Source: Sphingopyxis macrogoltabida
Lineage (GTDB): Bacteria > Pseudomonadota > Alphaproteobacteria > Sphingomonadales > Sphingomonadaceae
Direction: 5' to 3'
Assembly (NCBI GenBank): GCA_003241685.1
Contig: QFPJ01000015.1
Span: 1 to 64,000, forward strand
Length of the DNA: 64,000 nt
Of this stretch, positions 42,348 to 49,697 are shown in pieces. Under the pieces are notes generated by a model. That model had not been told where the DNA came from and searched no databases. It worked only from the letters and a program-made list of their open reading frames with translations. The position numbers and the translations under genes are program-made. The stretch's first letter is position 1; the number at the start of each line of letters is the position of its first letter.

Positions 42348-43535
42348 ATGACCGCCACCGATCCCGTCGTCTTTCTGTCCTATGCCCGTACCCCGATGGG
42401 CGGCATGCAGGGCGCGTTGTCGGACGCGAGCGCGACCGATCTGGGCGCCACCGCGGTCAAGGCCGCGGTCGAGCGCGCCGGCGTGTCGGGCGACGATGTC
42501 GAGCGTATCTATATGGGCTGCGTCCTGCCCGCCGGGCTGGGCCAAGCGCCCGCGCGTCAGGCCGCGATCAAGGCCGGCCTGCCGAAGTCGGTGCAGGCGA
42601 CGACCGTCAACAAGGTCTGCGGTTCGGGCATGCAGACGGTGATCATGGGCGCCGAAGCCCTTGCCGCGGGCAGCATCGACCTGGTGGTCGCGGGCGGCAT
42701 GGAATCGATGACCAACGCCCCCTATCTGCTCAAGAAGCATCGCTCGGGCGCGCGGATCGGCCACGACACCGCCTATGACCATATGTTCCTCGACGGGCTG
42801 GAGGACGCCTATGACGCCGGCCGCGCGATGGGCACCTTTGCGCAGGATACCGCCGACGGTTATCAGCTCAGCCGCGAATCGCAGGACGGCTATGCCATCG
42901 AATCGCTGAAGCGCGCGCAGGCGGCGATCGCCGACGGCGCCTTTGCCGCCGAAATCACGCCGGTCACGCTGACGACGCGCAAGGGCGAGGTCGTGGTCGA
43001 TACCGACGAACAGCCCGGCAAGGGCAATCCCGACAAGATCCCGACGCTGCGTCCTGCCTTTGCCAAGGACGGCACGATCACGGCGGCGACCAGTTCGTCG
43101 ATCTCCGACGGCGCGGCGGCTGTCGTGCTGACGCGCCAGTCGGTCGCCGATGCGAAGGGCGCGAAGCCGGTCGCCCGGCTGGTCGCGCACGCCGCGCACG
43201 CGCAGGAACCGAAGGATTTCACGATCGCTCCCGTCGGCGCGATCAACAAGGTGCTGGAAAAGGCCGGATGGTCGATCGGCGACGTCGACCTGTTCGAAGT
43301 CAACGAAGCCTTTGCCTGCGTCGCGATGTTCGCGATGCACGACCTGGGCATTCCGCACGACAAGATCAACGTCCACGGCGGCGCGACCGCGCTCGGCCAT
43401 CCGATCGGCGCCAGCGGCACCCGCATCATCACCACGCTGATCGCGGCGCTCCAGCGCCACGGCAAGACGCGCGGCATCGCCAGCCTGTGCATCGGCGGCG
43501 GCGAAGCCACGGCGGTGGCGGTCGAACTCATCTGA
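42348..43535 (+). CDS. Acetyl-CoA C-acetyltransferase (thiolase)
   Basis: This 395-residue thiolase has a full active site: the nucleophile in NKVCGSGMQTVIMGAEALAA, the His in GGATALGHPIGASG and the second Cys in SLCIGGGEATAV. It condenses or cleaves acetyl-CoA units in acetoacetyl-CoA, beta-oxidation or polyhydroxybutyrate metabolism. TACGGAGT precedes the ATG. It is monocistronic with a strong hairpin terminator downstream, which argues for a housekeeping role. It contrasts with the Cys-less thiolase-like protein of the aromatic operon. PhaA- or AtoB-type specificity cannot be separated by eye. Confidence 0.94.
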   Translation: MTATDPVVFLSYARTPMGGMQGALSDASATDLGATAVKAAVERAGVSGDDVERIYMGCVLPAGLGQAPARQAAIKAGLPKSVQATTVNKVCGSGMQTVIMGAEALAAGSIDLVVAGGMESMTNAPYLLKKHRSGARIGHDTAYDHMFLDGLEDAYDAGRAMGTFAQDTADGYQLSRESQDGYAIESLKRAQAAIADGAFAAEITPVTLTTRKGEVVVDTDEQPGKGNPDKIPTLRPAFAKDGTITAATSSSISDGAAAVVLTRQSVADAKGAKPVARLVAHAAHAQEPKDFTIAPVGAINKVLEKAGWSIGDVDLFEVNEAFACVAMFAMHDLGIPHDKINVHGGATALGHPIGASGTRIITTLIAALQRHGKTRGIASLCIGGGEATAVAVELI

Positions 43536-43571
43536 TCGATCGTCTCCCCTCGCCTTTTTTAAAAAAGTTGC

Positions 43572-43597
43572 ATGGCGCCGTCGCAAGACGGCGCCAT
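43572..43597 (+). terminator. Hairpin terminator after the thiolase gene
   Basis: A perfect 11-bp stem (ATGGCGCCGTC and GACGGCGCCAT) closes on a GCAA tetraloop. Just before it is a second symmetric element, CTTTTTTAAAAAAG at 43555-43568. There is only a short T run after the stem (TTTC), so termination may be partly factor-dependent, but the stability makes this the probable end of the thiolase transcript. Confidence 0.65.
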
Positions 43598-43743
43598 TTC
43601 GTCGTCGGGGCGCGACACTTTGCGACACTCATGTCCCGAAAATAAACGGCGCATTCCGGCTCCGTTCAAAACGACTCGCCTAATCCTTTCCCTGTCATCG
43701 GGCAGATCCCCCTCCCCCCTGACGGATTGAAAGGAATGGCATC

Positions 43744-44211
43744 ATGAAGAAGACCAAATTTCTCGCCGCCGGCCTGATCGCCGCGATGATGGTCCCCGCC
43801 GTCGCGCAGGCCCAGACCCGCGACATTCGCGAAGACCGCCGCGATGTCCGTGAGGAGCGCCGCGAATATAACAACGCCCTGCGCTATGGCGATCGCGGCG
43901 ACGTGCGCGAGGAACGCCGTGAATATCGCGACGCGAAGCAAGATTTGCGCAACAGCCAGCGCGACTGGCGCCGCGACACGCGCTATCAGAATTATCGCGC
44001 GCCGTTCAAATATCAGCAGTTCCGCGTCGGATCGACGCTCCGTTCGACCTATTACGCGCCAGCTTACCGTCCCGCGTGGGACAATCGCTGGGGCGTACCG
44101 CGGGCCGGTCGCAACCTGACCTATGTCCGCCACTATAACGACCTGCTGCTCGTTAACGAGCGCAACGGCAAGGTGGTGAAGGTCTATCGCAACCACTTCC
44201 GGTGGCGGTAA
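43744..44211 (+). CDS. RcnB-like small periplasmic protein
   Basis: This 155-residue exported protein has a signal peptide (MKKTKFLAAGLIAAMMVPAV, cleaved near AQAQ). A highly charged Arg/Glu/Asp-rich helix (about residues 25-80, repeats such as DIREDRRDVREERREY) follows, then a small beta-rich C-terminal domain (VGSTLRSTYYAP to VVKVYRNHFRW) typical of RcnB proteins. RcnB influences nickel and cobalt homeostasis in E. coli, but in sphingomonads many paralogues have no known role. AAGGAATGGC precedes the ATG, and a strong terminator follows. The gene is monocistronic. Function unknown beyond family. Confidence 0.8.
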   Translation: MKKTKFLAAGLIAAMMVPAVAQAQTRDIREDRRDVREERREYNNALRYGDRGDVREERREYRDAKQDLRNSQRDWRRDTRYQNYRAPFKYQQFRVGSTLRSTYYAPAYRPAWDNRWGVPRAGRNLTYVRHYNDLLLVNERNGKVVKVYRNHFRWR

Positions 44212-44235
44212 TCCCGATCGCTGAATAATGCGGAG

Positions 44236-44263
44236 GGGCCGGGCGGAAACGTCCGGCCCTTTT
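44236..44263 (+). terminator. Rho-independent terminator after the RcnB-like gene
   Basis: A 10-bp stem (GGGCCGGGCG with CGTCCGGCCC, one G-T pair) closes on a GAAA tetraloop and is followed directly by TTTT. It lies between two convergent genes and is a textbook intrinsic terminator for the plus-strand gene. Confidence 0.85.
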
Positions 44264-44288
44264 GCCGTGCCGCGCGTCGCCCGGCGCC

Positions 44289-44759
44289 TCAGTCGCCCCA
44301 GATATGATCGGTGCGGACCCAGCCCCCGCGCCCCTTCACGTCGAAGCGGCACCATCCGTCCCGGCAATCGGTGATCCGCCCCACCACGCCCGGCTGGGCA
44401 CGATAGGCAATCGCCGCCGCGTCATCCGGTTCGGCGCGCAGCGGCCGGATCTCGTCGGTGACGATCGCGGTCCGCGTCCGGCTGAGCAGGCGCGCCGCCA
44501 TCCACCCCTGCGTACCGTCGGGGTCCTCGATCTTGCGCCAATTCTCGTGCCGCGCGATCACCTTTACCGGCAGGTCCTTGCGCCGATATTCCCAGATCAC
44601 CGGAACGTCGGGCGACGGCCCCTTGCGCATCCGCGCCTCATCGACGCTGATCGACGCCCAATAGGGCAGCGCGGGGTCGGATTGCGCCACCGCCGGTCCC
44701 ACCACGGCAAGGCTGAGCAGGGTCGCGGCGATTTTTCGGCTGGTCATGTCATCCGCCAT
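44289..44759 (-). CDS. Exported bacterial SH3-domain protein
   Basis: This roughly 156-residue protein has a signal peptide (TLLSLAVVGPAVAQ) and two SH3-like units. The first contains DEARMRKGPSPDVPVIWEYR and ENWRKIEDPDGTQGWMAARL; the second contains PGVVGRITDCRDGWCRFDV and GGWVRTDHIWG. Such proteins are envelope-associated and may bind peptidoglycan or assist envelope enzymes. Two starts are possible, MADDM and MTSRK four codons later; neither has a strong ribosome site. It is convergent with the RcnB-like gene and divergent from the hydroxyacid dehydrogenase. Family by fold pattern; function unknown. Confidence 0.8.
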   Translation of the reverse strand: MADDMTSRKIAATLLSLAVVGPAVAQSDPALPYWASISVDEARMRKGPSPDVPVIWEYRRKDLPVKVIARHENWRKIEDPDGTQGWMAARLLSRTRTAIVTDEIRPLRAEPDDAAAIAYRAQPGVVGRITDCRDGWCRFDVKGRGGWVRTDHIWGD

Positions 44760-44884
44760 GTCAAAATCGCCACCGCTTTTCAACCGCGCACCGCAGCATC
44801 GCCACCGTTCATCCACAGTCCCGCGCGCGCCACCGCCGCCTCGCCCCCTTGACCCCCGCGCGTCGGCGCGCTCTATCGGCGCCC

Positions 44885-45883
44885 ATGCCCGATTCATCCC
44901 GTCCCCGCCGCCCGCGCGTCATCGTCACCCGCCAGCTGATGCCCGCCGTCGAGGCGCGCATGGCCGAATTGTTCGATGTCGCGCTGTCGGCGAATGACCA
45001 TGCCTTCACCAAGGACGAGCTGAAGGCGGCGGTCGCCGACTGCGACGTGCTGGTGCCGACCGTGACCGACGAAATCGATGCCGCGGTGATCGGCGCGGCG
45101 GGCGAACGGCTGAAACTGATCGCCAATTTCGGCGCCGGGGTCGACCATATCGATCTGGCGGCCGCGCGCGCGAAGGGCATCATGGTGTCGAACACGCCGG
45201 GCGTCTTTACCGAAGACACCGCCGACATGACGATGGCGCTGATCCTGTCCGTCCCGCGCCGGCTGGCGGAGGGGGAAAAGCTGATGCGGTCGGGCCGTTG
45301 GCAGGGCTGGGCCCCCAGCGCGATGCTGGGCCACCGCGTCGGCGGCAAGCTGCTCGGCATCGTCGGCATGGGGCGCATCGGGCTGGCGGTGGCGCGGCGC
45401 GCGCGCGCCTTCGGCCTGTCGATCCACTATCACAACCGCAAGCGCCTGCCCGCGGCGATCGAGGATGAACTGGGCGCCAGCTATCATGCCAGCGTCGACA
45501 CGCTGCTGCGCATATCCGACGTCGTCACCCTGCACTGTCCGCACACGAGCGAGACGCACGAACTGGTAAGCGCCGCGCGCATTTCGGCGATGAAGCCCAC
45601 CGCCTATCTGATCAACACGGCGCGCGGCGAGGTGGTCGACGAAAAGGCGCTGATCGCCGCGCTCAAGACCCGCCGCATCGCGGGCGCCGGGCTCGACGTC
45701 TATACCCACGAACCCGCGGTCGACCCCGAACTGCTGGCGCTCGACAATGTCGTGCTGCTCCCGCATCTGGGCTCGGCAACGATCGAGGGACGCGAGGCGT
45801 CGGGCGAAAAGGTCATCGCCAACATCCGCGCCTGGAGCGACGGGCACCGCCCACCGGACCAGGTGCTGGAGGGGTGGGCTTAG
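44885..45883 (+). CDS. D-2-hydroxyacid dehydrogenase (glyoxylate/hydroxypyruvate reductase-like)
   Basis: This 332-residue enzyme reduces a 2-oxo acid to the D-hydroxy acid with NAD(P)H. Signatures are NFGAGVDHIDLAAARAKGI, the nucleotide loop GIVGMGRIGLAVARRARAFG, the arginine in NTARGEVVDEKALIAAL and the Glu/His pair in GLDVYTHEP and LLPHLGSAT. I start at MPDSSRPRR, the ATG nearest to the conserved core; twelve more upstream codons have no similarity. It appears monocistronic. A pair of palindromic repeats follows and separates it from the convergent nitronate-monooxygenase-like gene. Glyoxylate or hydroxypyruvate is the likely substrate. Confidence 0.92.
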   Translation: MPDSSRPRRPRVIVTRQLMPAVEARMAELFDVALSANDHAFTKDELKAAVADCDVLVPTVTDEIDAAVIGAAGERLKLIANFGAGVDHIDLAAARAKGIMVSNTPGVFTEDTADMTMALILSVPRRLAEGEKLMRSGRWQGWAPSAMLGHRVGGKLLGIVGMGRIGLAVARRARAFGLSIHYHNRKRLPAAIEDELGASYHASVDTLLRISDVVTLHCPHTSETHELVSAARISAMKPTAYLINTARGEVVDEKALIAALKTRRIAGAGLDVYTHEPAVDPELLALDNVVLLPHLGSATIEGREASGEKVIANIRAWSDGHRPPDQVLEGWA

Positions 45884-45913
45884 CGACATCCGCAGCGTGG
45901 GTGTAAGGCCGCT

Positions 45914-45949
45914 CTGGATTGCTTCGTCGCTTCGCTCCTCGCAATGACG
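45914..45949. repeat. REP-like palindromic element, copy A
   Basis: GGATTGCTTCGTCGCTTCGC followed by TCCTCGCAATGACG is a form of the ATTGCGAGGAGCGAAGCGACGAAGCAAT element scattered through many bacterial genomes. It is itself a near-palindrome and lies between two convergent genes. A related element in opposite orientation follows 16 bp later, so the two can pair into a large hairpin. Confidence 0.7.
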
Positions 45950-45965
45950 AAGCTATATAACGCAC

Positions 45966-45995
45966 CGTCATTGCGAGTGAAGCGAAGCAATGACG
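45966..45995. repeat. REP-like palindromic element, copy B
   Basis: CGTCATTGCGAGTGAAGCGA followed by AGCAATGACG begins and ends with the inverted repeat CGTCATTGC/GCAATGACG. It is inverted relative to copy A, 16 bp away. It ends 7 bp before the stop codon of the convergent minus-strand gene, so it may act in transcript ending for both genes. Confidence 0.7.
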
Positions 45996-46002
45996 GGCGG
46001 GT

Positions 46003-47406
46003 TCAATCCCCCGTCAGAATCCGGTCGACGAGCTGTTTCACCGTCGGCGTGAAATTGTTCGAATAAAAGGGATCGGTCTTGAAATTGAACGCCGCGTGGC
46101 CCGCGAACATCAAATTCTGTTCGACGTCGCCGCCGTGCGCGATGTCCTGCAGCGTCTTCTGGATGCAAAAGCTGCGCGGGTCGGCCAGATAGCCGGTCGA
46201 ATAATCGTCATGGTCCTTCCATGCCGAAAAACCGCAGTGCGACAGACAGCCCATGCAGTCGGCCTGATCCTTGCGGATCACCGCCTTGTCGGTTTCGGTG
46301 ACGAAGACGACGGTGTTGTCGGGCGTCTTGAGCGCGGTGGTATAGCCTTCGGCGACCCAGTCGCGCGCGCGGTCGCGGTCGTGCGGCGTGACCCAGAAAT
46401 TCCGTCCCTTCACCCCGGCGTCGAGCTGGACGACATGGTCGCCCGCTTCCTGTTTCGAATAGGGCACCTGCCGTTCCGACCGCGCCTCCAGATCGCGCAG
46501 GAACGGATTGCGCACCGCGCTCGAATAAAAGCCGGTCGGCGAGAAGCGGTGGAGCAGCACATCGCCTTCGTCCAGGGTGCGCAGACGGTCCTTCCACGCC
46601 TGCGGGATCGGGCTTTCCTCGGTCAACAGGGGGCGCGTGCCATATTGAAAGACGATCTGCCCGAGTTCGGGATTGTCGATCCAGTCTTCCCAGTCGCGCA
46701 AATACCAGACGCCGCCCGCCATCACGATCGGCACATCGTCCGAAATGCCTTCGGCGCGCATCGTGTCGCGCAGCGCCTTGACGCGCGGATAGGGATCTTC
46801 GGGCCGGCGCGGGTCTTCGGCGTTCGACAGGCCGTTATGACCGCCGGCCAGCCACGGATCTTCATAAACCACCGCCGCCATCAGGTCGGCGACCTTGTGA
46901 TAGGCGCGCTTCCACAGCGCGCGAAAGGCCCGCGCCGAGGAAATGATCGGCAGGTAGTTCACATTGTGCCGCGCCGCGATCTCGCTGAGCTTGTACGGCA
47001 TCCCCGCGCCACAGGTGACGCCGGTGACAAGGCCCTTCGTGCGTTCCAGAACGCCTTCCAGCACCTGCTGCGCGCCGCCCATTTCCCACAATACGTTGAT
47101 GTTGATCGCGCCCTTGCCGCTGGCGATGTCATAGGCGCGCTTCACCTGTTCGACGGCGCCGTCGATGGCGTAACGGATCAGTTCCTCGTGCCGGTCTTTG
47201 CGCGTCGCGGCATGATAGATTTGCGGAATGATATTGCCGTCGGCGTCATAACTGTCGGCATTGACGGCCGAAACGGTGCCGATCCCGCCGGCCGCCGCCC
47301 AGGCGCCGCTGGACGCATGGTTGGTCGCCGCGACGCCCTTGCCCCCTTCGACCAGCGGCCAGACTTCACGGCCGCCATAAAGGATGGGCTTCAAACCTTT
47401 GAACAC
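46003..47406 (-). CDS. Nitronate-monooxygenase-like flavoprotein with a Cys-rich C-terminus
   Basis: This 467-residue protein has the FMN-dependent TIM-barrel pattern of 2-nitropropane dioxygenases: GKGVAATNHASSGAWAAAGG near the start, GVTCGAGMPYKLSE and PIVMAGGVWYLRDWEDW. It is over 100 residues longer than typical family members. The extra C-terminus holds a cluster Cys384, Cys387, Cys391 and Cys414 (DCMGCLSHCGF and SFCIQK) that could bind an iron-sulfur centre or zinc. The gene is monocistronic and convergent with the hydroxyacid dehydrogenase. It may oxidise nitronates or reduce an enoyl or quinone substrate. Family moderately sure; substrate unknown. Confidence 0.8.
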   Translation of the reverse strand: MFKGLKPILYGGREVWPLVEGGKGVAATNHASSGAWAAAGGIGTVSAVNADSYDADGNIIPQIYHAATRKDRHEELIRYAIDGAVEQVKRAYDIASGKGAININVLWEMGGAQQVLEGVLERTKGLVTGVTCGAGMPYKLSEIAARHNVNYLPIISSARAFRALWKRAYHKVADLMAAVVYEDPWLAGGHNGLSNAEDPRRPEDPYPRVKALRDTMRAEGISDDVPIVMAGGVWYLRDWEDWIDNPELGQIVFQYGTRPLLTEESPIPQAWKDRLRTLDEGDVLLHRFSPTGFYSSAVRNPFLRDLEARSERQVPYSKQEAGDHVVQLDAGVKGRNFWVTPHDRDRARDWVAEGYTTALKTPDNTVVFVTETDKAVIRKDQADCMGCLSHCGFSAWKDHDDYSTGYLADPRSFCIQKTLQDIAHGGDVEQNLMFAGHAAFNFKTDPFYSNNFTPTVKQLVDRILTGD

Positions 47407-47490
47407 GTTAAACCTTCTTTCTCTCCGCCGGCACGTCCCGCATGCCAGCCCCCAATCGCCGCCTGCGTAAGCGGAATATAGGGACTTTTG

Positions 47491-48672
47491 TCAATCGATG
47501 CCGATCCAGCGACCGCTGAACGGGCCATAACCGTGAAGCGCCCGAGCATAGAGCTTTTCATAGGCATCGACCATCGTTGTTTCGTCGAAACGTTCGGCGG
47601 CGGCGCGCCGGTTGGCGGCGCCGATTTCGGCGCGCGCCGCCGCATTGGCGACCAGATCGGCCAGCGCCGCGCGATAGGCCGTCTCGTCGGCGGCGATGAA
47701 GGGTCGGTTCGCGTCCGACACCATCGCGGTGACATCGCCGACATCGGGGCTGACCACGGCCAGCCCCGCCGCCATCGCCTCGATCACCGCGATCGGCGCC
47801 TGTTCGCTGCGCGACGACAGCGCGAGCAGGTCGAAATGGCCGATCCAGCGCGCGGGTTCCGCCATGAACCCCGGCATGATCAGCCGGCCGGCCATGCCGC
47901 AGGATGCGGCCTCCGCCATGATCGCGGCGCGTTCGGGACCTTCCCCCACGATCACCAGCCGCACGTTCGGCGGCAGCACCGCGACGGCGCGGATCAGACG
48001 CGGCAGGTCCTTGACCTTGCGCAATCCCGCGGCGGTGCCGATGACGATGTCGCCTTCGCGCCGTTGAAGGCCGGGGATCGGCACCGCGGGACCATGACGA
48101 TAGGCGGCGACATCGATACCGTTGCGGATCAGGCGCACGCGCGCCCCCGCCCCCCATTCGTCGGTCGCGATCCGCTGCAGGACGGTCGAGGGAACCGCGA
48201 CGCCCAACGCGTGCTTCAGCGCGGCGCGGCGGAACAGGTTGCGCTTCCAGTTGCGCCGGATGCTCTCGTCCTCGTTGAAGCCGTCTTCATGGTGGATCAG
48301 GCTGGGCGGCATGCGGTCCCACCAGCGGTTCCAGTACAGCCGGTGCGCCATGACCCCGTCCATCGCGCCCCAATTGTAACTGAGCACCAGTTCGAAATTC
48401 AGCATGTAGGAGGCGAGGGCGCGGTATCGCGCCAGCGACGGCTTGCCGTGAAGCGGCGGCGCGTCCTTCGGAAAATCGACCGCGATGGCGGGATCGATCG
48501 CACCGCGCGCGCCCAGCGCGTCGGGCATCGCCGACAGGATCGTATGGCGCGCGCGATCCCCCATCAGGTTCATCAGCCGGGTCGCGCGCGCTTCCTTGCC
48601 GCCGAGCGAAAAGCTCGAATGAAGGTGCAGGATGCGGATCGGCCAGGGCGCCTCGGGCTCGTGCGCGCTCAC
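47491..48672 (-). CDS. GT4-type glycosyltransferase
   Basis: This 393-residue transferase has a GT-B fold. An N-terminal domain starts ILHLHSSFSLGGKEARATRL. The C-terminal nucleotide-sugar domain has GTAAGLRKVKDLPRLIRAVA, RLVIVGEGPERAAIMAEA and the E-x7-E region SSRSEQAPIAVIEAMAAGLA. It starts with GTG in a GTGA overlap with the alpha/beta hydrolase gene, so the two are coupled. The open frame continues further upstream inside that hydrolase gene but without similarity. It probably builds an exopolysaccharide or glycolipid; nothing nearby fixes the acceptor. Family call secure. Confidence 0.9.
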   Translation of the reverse strand: MSAHEPEAPWPIRILHLHSSFSLGGKEARATRLMNLMGDRARHTILSAMPDALGARGAIDPAIAVDFPKDAPPLHGKPSLARYRALASYMLNFELVLSYNWGAMDGVMAHRLYWNRWWDRMPPSLIHHEDGFNEDESIRRNWKRNLFRRAALKHALGVAVPSTVLQRIATDEWGAGARVRLIRNGIDVAAYRHGPAVPIPGLQRREGDIVIGTAAGLRKVKDLPRLIRAVAVLPPNVRLVIVGEGPERAAIMAEAASCGMAGRLIMPGFMAEPARWIGHFDLLALSSRSEQAPIAVIEAMAAGLAVVSPDVGDVTAMVSDANRPFIAADETAYRAALADLVANAAARAEIGAANRRAAAERFDETTMVDAYEKLYARALHGYGPFSGRWIGID

Positions 48673-49562
48673 GCCGCCGCCAGCTCCCCGATCCAGGCAT
48701 CGATCGCCGCGCGCGCCTTTGCCTCGTCCATCGTCGGCGCGTGCCCGACGCGCGGCACTTCGACCAGCCGGGCGCCGGGCAATGCCGCCGCCATCTTCTT
48801 CGCGGCCGGTTTCGACAGGATGTCCGACAACTGCCCGCGCAGGATCAACACGGGAATATCGCCCAGCGCGCGATAGGCGGGCCACAGGTCGATGCCGGCC
48901 TGGTCGTTCGCCAGCCGCAGGGGCGCCGCGATCTGCTTGTCATAATCGGTCACGATACGCCCCTCGGGCGTCAGCCGATGCGTCCGCTTGGTCAGCCGCA
49001 GCCAGTCGTGAATGTCGTAGCCGGGATAAATGGCGGCGTTGAGTTCGGCATAAGCGCGCGCCGCGTGCAGCCAGGTCGGCTGGCTGCCGCCCGCGCCGAT
49101 ATAGTCGCGGATACGGTCGAGCCCCGCGGCTTCGAGTTCGGGGCCGACGTCGTTCAGCACCGTACCGACAAGCCGTCCCGCCATCGTCGCGGCGAGCAGC
49201 ATCGTCACCAGCCCGCCGAGCGATGTGCCGACCGTCGCGAAGCGGTCGATACCCAGTTCGTCGAGCAGCAGCACCACGTCCTGCACATAGGTCAGCGGGG
49301 CATAGGTCATCGGGTCCTTCGCATAGGCGCTTTCGCCCCTTCCGCGAAATTCCAGCACGATCACGCGCCGCTGCTCCGCCATGTGCGGTGCCAACCCTTC
49401 AAAATCGCGGGCGTTGCGCGCGAGCCCCGGCATGCACAGAATGGGCGGTTGGTTCGCGGCACCGTCCGGCCCCGCATATAGGCGCGCGTGCAGCCGGACG
49501 CCGTCGGCCGACCACCAATAATGGTCGGTCCATCCCCGTGGCTTTTCCTGAACTGCCGAAAT
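48669..49562 (-). CDS. Alpha/beta hydrolase with apparent ATT start codon
   Basis: This serine hydrolase has the nucleophile elbow VGTSLGGLV, preceded by the oxyanion strand ILCMPGLARNARDFEGLAPH, and a catalytic His in VGHAPTMDE. The first ATG in frame, at 49433, would remove the first strands of the fold. Upstream the frame stays open and encodes a family-like N-terminus, AVQEKPRGWTDHYWWSADGV and RLHARLYAGPDGAANQPP. The frame closes with TGA just before, and no ATG, GTG or TTG lies in between. The best start is ATT at 49562, seven bases after AAGGG, giving 297 residues. An alternative is start at 49433 (254 residues) or a sequencing error. Substrate unknown. Confidence 0.75.
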   Translation of the reverse strand: MSAVQEKPRGWTDHYWWSADGVRLHARLYAGPDGAANQPPILCMPGLARNARDFEGLAPHMAEQRRVIVLEFRGRGESAYAKDPMTYAPLTYVQDVVLLLDELGIDRFATVGTSLGGLVTMLLAATMAGRLVGTVLNDVGPELEAAGLDRIRDYIGAGGSQPTWLHAARAYAELNAAIYPGYDIHDWLRLTKRTHRLTPEGRIVTDYDKQIAAPLRLANDQAGIDLWPAYRALGDIPVLILRGQLSDILSKPAAKKMAAALPGARLVEVPRVGHAPTMDEAKARAAIDAWIGELAAA

Positions 49563-49697
49563 CGCCCTGCCCTTTCATCGCCGCGCACGGTCCCCGACAT
49601 GCGGGGGCCGCCCGCGCATCTATCGCGAACCGCAGGGCGGCGCGCAAGCCATCGCGGTTGCCGCCAACGGCTTTCACCGATAAGGATGCCTTCGACC

